NCBI GenBank assembly: GCA_017614375.1
Contig: JAGABZ010000008.1
Coordinates: 1-56,101, forward strand
From: Spirochaetales bacterium
GTDB taxonomy: Bacteria > Spirochaetota > Spirochaetia > Sphaerochaetales > Sphaerochaetaceae
Direction: 5' to 3'
DNA length: 56,101 bases
A program made the position numbers and the translations under genes. The notes beneath the pieces are model-generated. The model had not been told where the DNA came from, made no database searches, and saw nothing but the letters and a program-made list of their open reading frames with translations. Shown here one piece after another: positions 47,378 through 55,707 of the stretch. Every line of letters begins with the position of its first letter. Positions within the stretch are counted from its first letter, which is position 1.

Positions 47378-47415
47378 CGATGGTGCGAGGACGGAACCGG
47401 CCTCCCGGACCGCGG

Positions 47416-47444
47416 TTGACACTGCAGCGATGCCTCACTATCAT
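47416..47444 (+). promoter_or_regulatory. Promoter of rny
   Basis: A perfect TTGACA (47416-47421), 17 bp, then TATCAT (47439-47444). The transcript would start near 47451, 25 bases before the gene. Confidence 0.8.
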
Positions 47445-47475
47445 TAATCGAATAGCATGACAGGAGGAATGAACG

Positions 47476-49005
47476 ATGGATGTCATTATTCAGATTCTTC
47501 TTTGTCTGGGCTGTGCAGCAATCGGTTGGATTGTCCGTTGGATTTATGGAAGGTTCAAGCTGACGTCTATTGAACAGAAAGCCGTCAGACTGAATCAGGA
47601 AGCGATAAAAGAGGCAGAAGCCAAGAGCCGCGAGCTCGTGCTGGAGACGAAGGACCAGCTCCTTAAAGAACAGCAGCAGCAGGAGCGCGAGGCCCGTGAA
47701 AGGCGGAGCGAACTTCAGAGGTCGGAAAGAAGACTTCAGCTTAAAGAAGAGAATCTGGAACGGAAGCAGGCCGAACTGGATGCCGCGAGACGGCAGCAGC
47801 AGGACAAGGAAACCAGACTTGCAGGCAGGGAAAAGGACCTGCAGGACAGGGAACTCGAGTGCGAGGAGCGCATAGCGCGGATTGCATCGCTGTCGAGGGA
47901 GGAAGCCAAGCGTCTGATCATGGAGGCCATGCAGGCCGAGGCCGAGCATGACGCCCAGACCATCCTTAACAAGGTCGAACAGGAAACCCAGGCCAAGGCG
48001 GACAAACTGGCCCGCGACATCGTGGTCACCACGATCCAGCGCGTAGCCACCGAAGTCTGCAGCGACGTGACGGTCAGTTCGATCAGCCTGCCCGGAGACG
48101 AGATGAAGGGCCGCATAATCGGCCGCGAGGGACGCAACATCAGAGCCCTCGAAACCCTCACCGGAGTCGATGTAATCATCGATGATACCCCGGAGGCGGT
48201 TGTCATCTCCTGCTTTGACCCGGTCAAGAAGGAAATCGCCCGCGTCGCCCTGGAGAGGCTTGTCCAGGACGGACGGATTCACCCGGCCCGGATCGAGGAA
48301 ATCGTCGCCAAGGTCACCAAGGAAATCACCAAGGTTACCGTCGAGGAGGGCGAAAAGGTCGTCTTCGACCTCGGAATCCGCAACATCAGCCAGGAGACGG
48401 TCAAGTCCCTGGGACGGCTGTACTTCAGGACCAGCTACGGACAGAACGTCCTGGCCCACTCCCGTGAAGTCGCCGTGATTGCCGGAATGATCGCGGCCGA
48501 AGTCGGAGCCGATGTCGATATCGCCCGCCGCGGAGGACTGCTCCACGACATAGGAAAGGGTATCGAGACCGAGGGTGATGCCAACCACGCCGAGATGGGC
48601 GCCGATCTGGCCCGCCGTCTGGGCGAGGACCCGAGGATTGTCAACGCAATCCAGGCCCACCACAACGACATCGAGCCGTCCTGCATCGAGAGCATCATCG
48701 TGCAGATCGCCGACGCGATCAGCGCCGCCCGTCCGGGCGCCAGGCGCGAGACTCTGGACAACTACATCAAGCGGCTGGAAAACCTCGAGCAGATTGCCAT
48801 GTCGTTTGAGGGCGTCGACAAGGCTTATGCCATCCAGGCCGGCCGCGAGCTGAGAATCCTGGTCAACAGCGACCTGGTCGATGACGCCAAGTCCAAGGAA
48901 ATAGCCAAGGGCATAGCCCAACGTGTCGAGGCCGAACTCAGGTACCCCGGCAGAATCAAGGTCACGATTATCCGCGAGACACGGGTGGTCGAGTATGCCC
49001 GCTGA
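47476..49005 (+). CDS. rny: Ribonuclease Y
   Basis: A membrane-bound endonuclease that begins mRNA decay. The 509 residues have one N-terminal transmembrane helix (about 4-22), a long charged coiled coil (about 35-195), a KH RNA-binding domain (GRIIGREGRNIRALE) and an HD domain with the catalytic HDIGKG near residue 358 and HHND later. Length and order are normal. The ATG has AGGAGG upstream, and a consensus promoter precedes it. The gene after it, a YmdB-type phosphoesterase, overlaps its end, an arrangement also found in Firmicutes. Confidence 0.97.
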   Translation: MDVIIQILLCLGCAAIGWIVRWIYGRFKLTSIEQKAVRLNQEAIKEAEAKSRELVLETKDQLLKEQQQQEREARERRSELQRSERRLQLKEENLERKQAELDAARRQQQDKETRLAGREKDLQDRELECEERIARIASLSREEAKRLIMEAMQAEAEHDAQTILNKVEQETQAKADKLARDIVVTTIQRVATEVCSDVTVSSISLPGDEMKGRIIGREGRNIRALETLTGVDVIIDDTPEAVVISCFDPVKKEIARVALERLVQDGRIHPARIEEIVAKVTKEITKVTVEEGEKVVFDLGIRNISQETVKSLGRLYFRTSYGQNVLAHSREVAVIAGMIAAEVGADVDIARRGGLLHDIGKGIETEGDANHAEMGADLARRLGEDPRIVNAIQAHHNDIEPSCIESIIVQIADAISAARPGARRETLDNYIKRLENLEQIAMSFEGVDKAYAIQAGRELRILVNSDLVDDAKSKEIAKGIAQRVEAELRYPGRIKVTIIRETRVVEYAR

Positions 49006-49783
49006 CGGGACGATTAAGGTCCTGCTCCTGGGGGATATCTACGGCGCCCCGGGATGCAGGGCTTTGATTTTCAAACTTCCACAGCTGAAAAAACAGTTCA
49101 ACCCGGATTTCGTCATAGTCAACGGGGAGAACGCCTGTGCCGGTTTCGGCCTGGACAGGGACATGATGTCCCGCTTTCTTCAGGCTGGGGTGGACGTAAT
49201 CACCGGGGGCAACCACATCTGGCAGCAGGAGGACCTGCTGCCGTGTCTGGACTCCGAACCGCGCCTTTTGCGTCCGGCGAACTATCCGCCCTCGAATCCC
49301 GGCCGCGGGATGACGGTAATCGACAAAATCGCCGTAATCAACCTCCAGGGCAGATACGGGATGCAGCCGCTTGACTGTCCGTTCAGGACCGCCCTGAACC
49401 TGGTCCGGGAGGCCCGCAGACAGACTCCGCTGATCTTTGTCGATTTCCATGCCGAGAACACGGCGGAGAAGGAGGCTCTGGGATTCCTGCTCGACGGAAA
49501 GGTCACCGCGGTCGTGGGAACCCATACCCACGTCCAGACTGCAGACGCAAAGATTCTCCCCGGCGGTACGGCCTATATCACCGACATGGGTATGTGCGGT
49601 CCGTCGGAGAGCGTCATCGGTTCCGACCCGGCCTCGGCGGTTCTCAAGCAGAGGACCCAGATGCCGTACAAGCCGGTGGTGGCGGAAACAGCCCCTGTGA
49701 TCAACGGGGTGCTGGTCTGCGCTCAGCGGGAGACGGGCAGGGCGCTGGAAATCACCCCCGTGAGCATCCCCTGCGAGGAATGA
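48995..49783 (+). CDS. YmdB-family metallophosphoesterase
   Basis: The 262-residue protein matches the TIGR00282/YmdB family, whose B. subtilis member hydrolyses cyclic nucleotides in vitro and affects biofilm and motility. Metal ligands are seen in LLLGDIYGAPG, VNGENACAGFG, GGNHIW, DFHAENTAEKEALG and GTHTHVQTAD. The ATG at 48995 overlaps the end of rny by 11 bases and fits the family's N-terminus. In-frame sequence further upstream belongs to rny. The rny-ymdB pairing suggests a shared role in RNA or nucleotide signalling. Confidence 0.92.
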   Translation: MPADGTIKVLLLGDIYGAPGCRALIFKLPQLKKQFNPDFVIVNGENACAGFGLDRDMMSRFLQAGVDVITGGNHIWQQEDLLPCLDSEPRLLRPANYPPSNPGRGMTVIDKIAVINLQGRYGMQPLDCPFRTALNLVREARRQTPLIFVDFHAENTAEKEALGFLLDGKVTAVVGTHTHVQTADAKILPGGTAYITDMGMCGPSESVIGSDPASAVLKQRTQMPYKPVVAETAPVINGVLVCAQRETGRALEITPVSIPCEE

Positions 49784-49784
49784 G

Positions 49785-50576
49785 ATGCCCAGGACCGTCC
49801 CGGCCATCAGGCTTGCCAGAACAGTTTATCCAGAATATGACAGCGACAGGCTCGGAGCGTTCTTTGCCTGCCGGGAGGTCACCGTCGACGGAGAGACGGT
49901 CACCGACCCGCAGCAGAAGGTCAGGACCGATGCCGTGCTTGAGATCATAACCCGGGGCGCTTACGTCAGCCGGGGCGGATACAAACTCGAGCATGCCCTG
50001 AAGGCCTTCGGTTTCGATGTGGCTTCAAAAGTGGTTCTGGACGCGGGTTCCTCCACCGGAGGTTTCACCGACTGCCTGCTCAAGCACGGGGCGGCGGCGG
50101 TTCACAGCGTCGATGTCGGGTACAATCAGTTGGACTGGTCCCTGCGCTCGGATCCCAGGGTGATTGTCCACGAGAGACAGAACATCATGACCCTCGGATC
50201 ACTTTACCCGCCGGCCCGGTGCGCGGTGGCCGATTTGTCGTTCCGTTCAATCAGCGGTGCGGCGGGACACATCCTCTCCCTGGTTTCCGACAGGGAGATG
50301 ATAGCCCTGATCAAACCCCAGTTCGAGGTGCCCCGGGGACAGGCCGGTTTCGACGGAGTGATTCGGGACCCGGAGCTTCTGTGCGATGTGATGATGTCGG
50401 TGCGCCGGACGTTGCTTGACGACGGAGTGGGGGTGCAGGGCCTGACCGTCTCGCCAATCAGGGGCCGGAAGGGCAACCTTGAGTTCCTGGCCCTGCTCAG
50501 GCCGGGCGACGGAATGTCCGAGGACGGGTATCGGTCAATCCTGGGCCAACTTATCGGGTCTCAGTCGGATTCGTAA
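49785..50576 (+). CDS. tlyA: TlyA-family rRNA methyltransferase
   Basis: TlyA enzymes add 2'-O-methyl groups to cytidines of 16S and, in some species, 23S rRNA; some were first named hemolysins. The 263 residues have an N-terminal S4 RNA-binding domain (to about 60) and an FtsJ-type methyltransferase domain with LDAGSSTGGFTDCLL, VDVGYNQLDW and IKPQFEVPRG. The ATG is one base after the preceding stop with a GAGGAATGAG site. Its end overlaps the convergent GerMN gene by 16 bases. Which cytidine is modified cannot be told from sequence. Confidence 0.93.
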   Translation: MPRTVPAIRLARTVYPEYDSDRLGAFFACREVTVDGETVTDPQQKVRTDAVLEIITRGAYVSRGGYKLEHALKAFGFDVASKVVLDAGSSTGGFTDCLLKHGAAAVHSVDVGYNQLDWSLRSDPRVIVHERQNIMTLGSLYPPARCAVADLSFRSISGAAGHILSLVSDREMIALIKPQFEVPRGQAGFDGVIRDPELLCDVMMSVRRTLLDDGVGVQGLTVSPIRGRKGNLEFLALLRPGDGMSEDGYRSILGQLIGSQSDS

Positions 50577-51100
50577 ATCACGCTTCCGTTTACGAGGATC
50601 GTCAGGCCTGTCATCGGAGGATAGGCCGATTTGAGCGTGCGGCTGACCTGCTGGATGGAAAGAAAGGTCGTTTCCGGGTCGTCGTCGAAGGCGCCGGAAA
50701 AGTCTGCGAAGGCCCGGCCGCTTTTATAGGTGAAACCGATAAGCTTTGTTCCCGGAGGGATGAGGGTCTGCAGACCGGATTTGCGTCCGGGGCCCTTAAG
50801 GAGGGCCTCAAGGACGGCATGGCCAGTGGTGGGGGCGCCGGAGAGGGTGCATTCGGCCATCCGGAACGAGATGCTTTGATCGTTTCTGACAACGAAGCAG
50901 ACCGATGCGGTGTCCGCGGCGGCTGTCTTTTCGTTTTCCGCTGCCGCCTCCAGCAGCCGGGGGACTCCCGAAAGGGTCCAGGCGGCGCGGATTCTGGGGA
51001 CGAAGACCAGCCAGATAACACCGGCAAAGACTACGAAAGCCAGGACTGCAATGAGCAGCCCAAGGCGGCTTTTTTTCTGCGGATTGAGGTCTTCGTTCAC
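50561..51100 (-). CDS. Membrane-anchored GerMN-domain protein
   Basis: A 179-residue protein with a single N-terminal membrane helix (about 13-35) and a C-terminal GerMN domain (ALLKGPGRKSGLQTLIPPGT, then FADFSGAF). This domain was first described in the germination protein GerM and in lipoproteins of non-sporulating bacteria. Its role outside spores is unknown, with cell-wall binding often assumed. The start is GTG without a strong ribosome binding site. It faces der across a region where both promoters overlap. The absence of other spore genes argues against a sporulation role. Confidence 0.82.
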   Translation of the reverse strand: MNEDLNPQKKSRLGLLIAVLAFVVFAGVIWLVFVPRIRAAWTLSGVPRLLEAAAENEKTAAADTASVCFVVRNDQSISFRMAECTLSGAPTTGHAVLEALLKGPGRKSGLQTLIPPGTKLIGFTYKSGRAFADFSGAFDDDPETTFLSIQQVSRTLKSAYPPMTGLTILVNGSVIYESD

Positions 51101-51107
51101 AGCCCGG

Positions 51108-51137
51108 ATTATACACGACCTTTACAACCCCGGGCAA
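51108..51137 (-). promoter_or_regulatory. Promoter of the GerMN gene
   Basis: On the minus strand TTGCCC (51132-51137), 18 bp, then a perfect TATAAT (51108-51113). The -10 is only eight bases from the GTG start, so transcription would start almost at the codon and the mRNA may be nearly leaderless. Confidence 0.5.
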
Positions 51138-51149
51138 ACTCCTTATCAT
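51121..51149 (+). promoter_or_regulatory. Promoter of der
   Basis: TTTACA (51121-51126), 17 bp, then TATCAT (51144-51149). It overlaps the leftward GerMN promoter across about 17 bases. Confidence 0.65.
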
Positions 51150-51175
51150 TCTTTTACCTGAAAATGAGGTGTGCC

Positions 51176-52681
51176 ATGGGCGAGAAGAACCCCGTCGTTG
51201 CTATAATCGGAAGGCCCAATGTGGGCAAATCAACCCTCTTCAACCGGCTGGTGGGCAAAAAAAGGGCCATCACCGACCCGACGCCCGGAGTGACCCGGGA
51301 TCTGCTGAGGGATACCTGGATTCTCTACAACCACCAGGTGACGCTCGTCGACAGCGGCGGTGTCAAAGCCGACCGCGACCTGATCGATGACCTGGTAAGC
51401 CGCAAGAGCCTGTCACTGCTTGATGACAGCGATGTGATTCTATTCCTGCTGGAGTGCACCGAGATTACCCCGGAGGACAGGATTCTGGTCGAAAAGCTCA
51501 GGCCATACGCCGACAAGGTGGTCCTGGTCGTGAACAAGGTCGATGACCCCAGCCGGGAGGACCTGGTCTGGAACTTCTTTTCCCTGGGGTACCAGAGGGT
51601 GGTGGGGCTTTCGTCGTCCCACGGTCTGGGAATCGACACCCTGGAGGACGCGGTTGCCGGAATGCTCGGACTGGAGGACAACGACGAGGTCGTCACCCAG
51701 GAGGAGACTCTGAAACTGGCCGTTCTGGGCAAGCCCAATACGGGAAAGAGCACGCTGACCAACCTGCTGACAGGCGAGAACCTCAGCCTGGTCAGCCCGA
51801 TTCCGGGAACTACGAGGGACGTGGTGTCCGGGCGCTTCTCCTACAGGAACAACGAGTTCACGATTCTCGACACCGCCGGTATCCGGCGCAAAAGCAAAGT
51901 CGAGGAGAACGTCGAGTACTACTCGGTCAACCGGGCCATCAAGACAATCGACGAGTGCGACGTGGTCCTGCTGATGGTGGACATCAAGGAGGGGCTGGCC
52001 GAACAGGACAAGAAAATCGCCCAGCTGATCGTGCGCAGGGGCAGGGGAATAGTGATTGTCCTCAACAAGACCGACCTCCTCGATCCGATTCCCAACGCCT
52101 TTGAGGCGGTTGTGGACCGGGTCCGCTTTCAGTTCCCCGTCCTGGGATTCGCCCCGATTGTCGGGCTTTCGGCCCTGAAGGGGGACAATCTGCCCCAGGT
52201 GCTCAACACCGTGCTCAAAGTCTACGCCCAGCTCAACAAGAGGGTTGAGACTTCGGTGCTGAACAACGCCATAGCCGCCTGGTCCGAAGCATACCAGCCT
52301 CCGCGGGGTGCGACCGGGCATTACAAGGTCCTCTACGGGACCCAGATCGGGGTCAACCCGGTGCGCTTTCTGCTGTTTGTCAACCGCATCAAGGGATTCC
52401 CCGATGTATACGAGAGTTACGTCAAGAACTGCATCCGCCGCGACCTGGGGTTCAAGGACATCCCGGTTGAACTGGTCCTCAGAGAGCGCGAGCGCAGCAG
52501 CAGCAAGAACGCCCTGGGCCCGCGCCCTTCTGCGGTGAAAACCAAGGCGGACAAGCCTGAAAAGAAGGAATCAAAGCCGGCAAAGCCTGTGCGCACCGGG
52601 GGCAGGGCTGTGGCGAAACCCAGAGCCAAGAAGCCCGGAGCCAAGGCAAAGGCGCTGGCGAAACAGGGAAAACTCAAATGA
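51176..52681 (+). CDS. der: Ribosome biogenesis GTPase Der
   Basis: Der (EngA) has two GTPase domains in tandem and acts in 50S assembly. The 501 residues show GRPNVGKST (first G1, about residue 10), NKVD, GKPNTGKST (second G1, near 185), DTAGIRRKS (G3) and NKTD, then the KH-like domain. The last 50 residues form a lysine/alanine/proline tail not needed for the core fold. The ATG at 51176 has GAGGTG upstream; an in-frame ATG 12 bases earlier lacks a site. It overlaps the HAD gene by four bases (ATGA). Confidence 0.96.
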   Translation: MGEKNPVVAIIGRPNVGKSTLFNRLVGKKRAITDPTPGVTRDLLRDTWILYNHQVTLVDSGGVKADRDLIDDLVSRKSLSLLDDSDVILFLLECTEITPEDRILVEKLRPYADKVVLVVNKVDDPSREDLVWNFFSLGYQRVVGLSSSHGLGIDTLEDAVAGMLGLEDNDEVVTQEETLKLAVLGKPNTGKSTLTNLLTGENLSLVSPIPGTTRDVVSGRFSYRNNEFTILDTAGIRRKSKVEENVEYYSVNRAIKTIDECDVVLLMVDIKEGLAEQDKKIAQLIVRRGRGIVIVLNKTDLLDPIPNAFEAVVDRVRFQFPVLGFAPIVGLSALKGDNLPQVLNTVLKVYAQLNKRVETSVLNNAIAAWSEAYQPPRGATGHYKVLYGTQIGVNPVRFLLFVNRIKGFPDVYESYVKNCIRRDLGFKDIPVELVLRERERSSSKNALGPRPSAVKTKADKPEKKESKPAKPVRTGGRAVAKPRAKKPGAKAKALAKQGKLK

Positions 52682-53421
52682 CCTGCCCGGTGCCCCGCTA
52701 CGATGTCGTCTGTTTCGATGTGGACGGGACGCTTTACCCCGCCCGGATGATGAGGCGCAACCTTCTGCTCTGCGCCCTTGCCCACCCGGTGCTGTTTTCG
52801 CGCTACAGTTCGGTAAGAAAGGTTTTCAGACCGTATCAGGAGGGGCGGGAGTTCTCGTCCGTCTACGACATGCCGACCCGCGAGGCCCTGATTATGGCCG
52901 GCAGGTACGGGGAGTTGGAGTTGCCTGAACAACAGGCCGCGCAGGTCCTGGCCGACCCCTTCGTGATCAGGCTGAAAGATTCCCTGACGGAAATCGTGTA
53001 CCCGTCCATGGCGCGCATGATGCGGCACATCAAGCCCTTCCGCGGGGTGAGGCAGACGATGGAGAAGCTTTGCGCTTCCGGGGTGCGGATCGGGGTGCTT
53101 TCCGATTTCCCCCTGGGGGACAAACTCAGGACGCTGGGGGTATCCGACCTGGTGACGTTCGCCGCCGATTGTCTGGACTGCCGTTATCTCAAGCCGGACA
53201 AAAGGTGTTTTGATTATCTCGTTGATTGTGGTAGAATCAACCGACGGACCGACCGGGTCCTTTTCGTCGGTGACAGCTGGCAAAAGGACGTTGCCGGTGC
53301 CCTTCAGGCAGGTTGGGACGCGGCTCTTATCGGCCGCGGCAGGCCTGAAAGCCGGGGGTGCCGCGTATTTGAGGACTGGGAAACGTTCGACCGGTGGCTG
53401 AGTACCGGACTGGAGGACTGA
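52678..53421 (+). CDS. HAD-family hydrolase
   Basis: A 247-residue haloacid dehalogenase-type phosphatase. Motif I is FDVDGTLYP (near 13-21), motif II LSDFPLG, motif III around LKPDKRCFDY and motif IV VGDSWQKDVAGA. A helical cap of about 90 residues sits between motifs I and II. The ATG overlaps the der stop, so the two are translated together. The substrate is unknown; the family includes sugar-phosphate, nucleotide and glycolate phosphatases. The next gene starts two bases after its stop. Confidence 0.87.
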   Translation: MTCPVPRYDVVCFDVDGTLYPARMMRRNLLLCALAHPVLFSRYSSVRKVFRPYQEGREFSSVYDMPTREALIMAGRYGELELPEQQAAQVLADPFVIRLKDSLTEIVYPSMARMMRHIKPFRGVRQTMEKLCASGVRIGVLSDFPLGDKLRTLGVSDLVTFAADCLDCRYLKPDKRCFDYLVDCGRINRRTDRVLFVGDSWQKDVAGALQAGWDAALIGRGRPESRGCRVFEDWETFDRWLSTGLED

Positions 53422-53423
53422 AA

Positions 53424-54947
53424 GTGCCTGAAAACATCAATCTCATATACATTCTCCTGCCCTTGCTTCTGAGCGCGGGTATCCTGATCCTGGTTCTGGT
53501 TCTCATCGGCCAGCTCCGAAGGGACGTAAAGCTTTCCAAGCTGACCGCCGTTTCCGACAGGCTTGCTCTGAAGATCGACGAGACAGGAAAGATCCTCGAG
53601 GGCAGAATCAGACAGTTCGAGGAAAAGCTGGAGGCCCAGATCCGGGCTGGCAACACCATCATGGACAGCACCTCCAGACAGATTGCCGAGCTGGACAGCT
53701 ACTCCGCCGACCTGACGACGCTGAAAAACGCGATGACGACCTATCATCGTGCCCTGGACGAGCTTTCCGACCTGACAGTCCGGTCCGAGACCAAACTCTC
53801 AGGACTGGAGAAGAGGGCCGAAATCTTCAAGAAGGTCTCCGCATCCATCGACCAGTTCGAAAACGAGTTTGCCGAAATCAACCGCAGGGTCGATGAATTC
53901 ACAAAGAAGACCCAGGACAGGATCGAGGCCTATGAGGCCGGCAATGCCGAGCGGATCACCGCCTTTGAGGCCCGCATCGGCGGTGTGGTAGGGGCCTTTG
54001 AGGCGAGGCTCAACGGGGACCTCAAGCAGTTCGACTCCCAGATGGAGGCCAAGATCGAGGAGTGCCAGTCGCAGATTGCCTCGGACGTGGCGGCCCACGA
54101 GCATTCGATCCGTGAAATCAAGGACGACGGACTGAGAGTCTTCGACACGGAGCTGGACAGCAGGCTTGAAAGCGCAATCGACAGGCTCAACCAGGCCTAT
54201 GGAAACATCGCCGCTTCGGCAAAGGACCTCTCGGTCGCCCTGGACGAACGGTCCTCCGCGCTGAGGGAAATCGTCGAGGGATTTGACGGTCTGGCCGACG
54301 AGAAGCTCAAGGAACTCGACGGCAGGTACGAGCGGCTCATTGCCGAAAAGGCCAGGCTGGATTCGGACAAACAGGCGGCGATGGCCGAACTTGATGCCCT
54401 GAAGGACGAGAAACTGCTGCTGGAGAGCCTGATTGACAAGCGGATGAGCGAAGTCTCAGGTTCCGGCGACGGGGACACCGGTGTGAAGTTCGTCCCGTTC
54501 GAGTCGCCGATAAAGGCCGAGGAATCCGGACAGCCCGGTGAGTTCGAGTACGGAAACATGTCCTACAGTGACTACCGCAACTTCGGCGGAATCGAAGAGC
54601 ACATGATCAAGCCCGACGAGGACCTGATCGACTCGATCCCCGGCGAGGAACCTCCCGAGGATGAGGTTCCTCCTGATGAACCACAGGAGGAGAGCGTCTA
54701 CGAACCCGAGCCCGAGGACGAGATGCTCGAGGATGCCGTTCAGGATCTGGATGAGACGGATTTCGCCGACGCCTTTGAGGAAGATGAACCTCAGTCCGAT
54801 GAGGAGCCTGAAGCGGAACCTGAACCTGACTCTGAGGATGAGCCCGAACCGGAGGAAGATGTCCCTGAGGATGATCTTTCTGAGGACGAAGAGGACAAGC
54901 CGAGGTACGAAACCTACGGCGAGAGCGAGGAAATCCCCTTCGACTAG
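53424..54947 (+). CDS. Membrane-anchored coiled-coil protein with acidic tail
   Basis: The 507 residues have one N-terminal membrane helix (about 8-28) and a long charged heptad-like region (about 35-350). A final 130 residues are built of glutamate, aspartate and proline (PEPEDEMLED, EPEAEPEPDSEDEPEPEEDV). I do not recognise a named family with certainty. Long coiled-coil proteins are known in spirochaetes, and a structural or cell-shape role is possible. The GTG has GGAGG seven bases upstream. It is cotranscribed with der and the HAD gene. A grpE promoter follows directly. Confidence 0.75.
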   Translation: MPENINLIYILLPLLLSAGILILVLVLIGQLRRDVKLSKLTAVSDRLALKIDETGKILEGRIRQFEEKLEAQIRAGNTIMDSTSRQIAELDSYSADLTTLKNAMTTYHRALDELSDLTVRSETKLSGLEKRAEIFKKVSASIDQFENEFAEINRRVDEFTKKTQDRIEAYEAGNAERITAFEARIGGVVGAFEARLNGDLKQFDSQMEAKIEECQSQIASDVAAHEHSIREIKDDGLRVFDTELDSRLESAIDRLNQAYGNIAASAKDLSVALDERSSALREIVEGFDGLADEKLKELDGRYERLIAEKARLDSDKQAAMAELDALKDEKLLLESLIDKRMSEVSGSGDGDTGVKFVPFESPIKAEESGQPGEFEYGNMSYSDYRNFGGIEEHMIKPDEDLIDSIPGEEPPEDEVPPDEPQEESVYEPEPEDEMLEDAVQDLDETDFADAFEEDEPQSDEEPEAEPEPDSEDEPEPEEDVPEDDLSEDEEDKPRYETYGESEEIPFD

Positions 54948-54973
54948 AAGGCAAACGGAAAGCTGTCCGTCCC

Positions 54974-55002
54974 TTGACCTTTGCCCGACCTGTACTTATC
55001 TT
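54974..55002 (+). promoter_or_regulatory. Promoter of grpE-dnaK
   Basis: TTGACC (54974-54979), 17 bp, then TATCTT (54997-55002). A perfect inverted repeat TCCGTG-AA-CACGGA (55006-55019) covers the start point, a typical place for a repressor. The CIRCE element of HrcA is not present. Confidence 0.65.
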
Positions 55003-55037
55003 TGTCCGTGAACACGGAAAGTGTGCAGGAAGCGTCT

Positions 55038-55631
55038 ATGAAACACAAGAATGACAAGCATGAAGAGCCTTTGAAGAACGAAAACCCCGAGGCTCCCGAC
55101 ACTGAGCGCGAAATCCCCGTCAATCCGGAATCCGGGGAGGATACCGCGGTTGATGAGACCGAGGTCCTCAGGGCACGGATTGAGGAACTACAGGGGCAGA
55201 TTGCCGAGCTTAAGGACCGCCTGCTGAGGGACCACGCCGAGATGGACAACACCCGCAAGCGTCTGGTAAAGGAAAAGCAGGACGCGATAGCCTTTGCCAA
55301 TACCCAGTTGATCGAACAGCTGCTGGTTCCGATGGACAACCTGCAGAGAGCGGTCGAGTCTTGCTCGGGTGCCGCCTCCGTGCAGGCCATCGCCGACGGC
55401 GTGAGCATGGTCGGGCAGCAGTTTACCGACGTGATGAAGCGCAACGGATTGGAAGCAGTGGTCAGCACTCCGGGGACTCCGTTCAACCCCCAGGAACATG
55501 AGGCCTGCATGATGGAGAACTCCGCCGATGTGCAGGAGGAAACCGTGGCCGGGGAATTCGTCCGCGGGTACAAACTCCACGGCAGGGTGATCCGCCCGGC
55601 GAAAGTAAAGGTTTTGATGCCGGAAGTTTGA
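55038..55631 (+). CDS. grpE: Nucleotide exchange factor GrpE
   Basis: GrpE releases ADP from DnaK. The 197 residues have an acidic disordered N-terminus, a long coiled-coil helix (about 55-115, with LLRDHAEMDNTRKRLVKEK) and the beta-wing domain (NPQEHEACMM, VAGEFVRGYKLHGRVIRPAKV). The ATG chosen follows CAGGAAG; an earlier in-frame reading lies in the promoter. It precedes dnaK by 76 bases, probably in one heat-shock transcript. Confidence 0.96.
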   Translation: MKHKNDKHEEPLKNENPEAPDTEREIPVNPESGEDTAVDETEVLRARIEELQGQIAELKDRLLRDHAEMDNTRKRLVKEKQDAIAFANTQLIEQLLVPMDNLQRAVESCSGAASVQAIADGVSMVGQQFTDVMKRNGLEAVVSTPGTPFNPQEHEACMMENSADVQEETVAGEFVRGYKLHGRVIRPAKVKVLMPEV

Positions 55632-55707
55632 CTTGCGGGTCATTTGTTGTTAGTTTAGTTTGACGGCTGAAAGGCCGGATATCAATGGAATTTCAGGAGA
55701 CAGAAAA

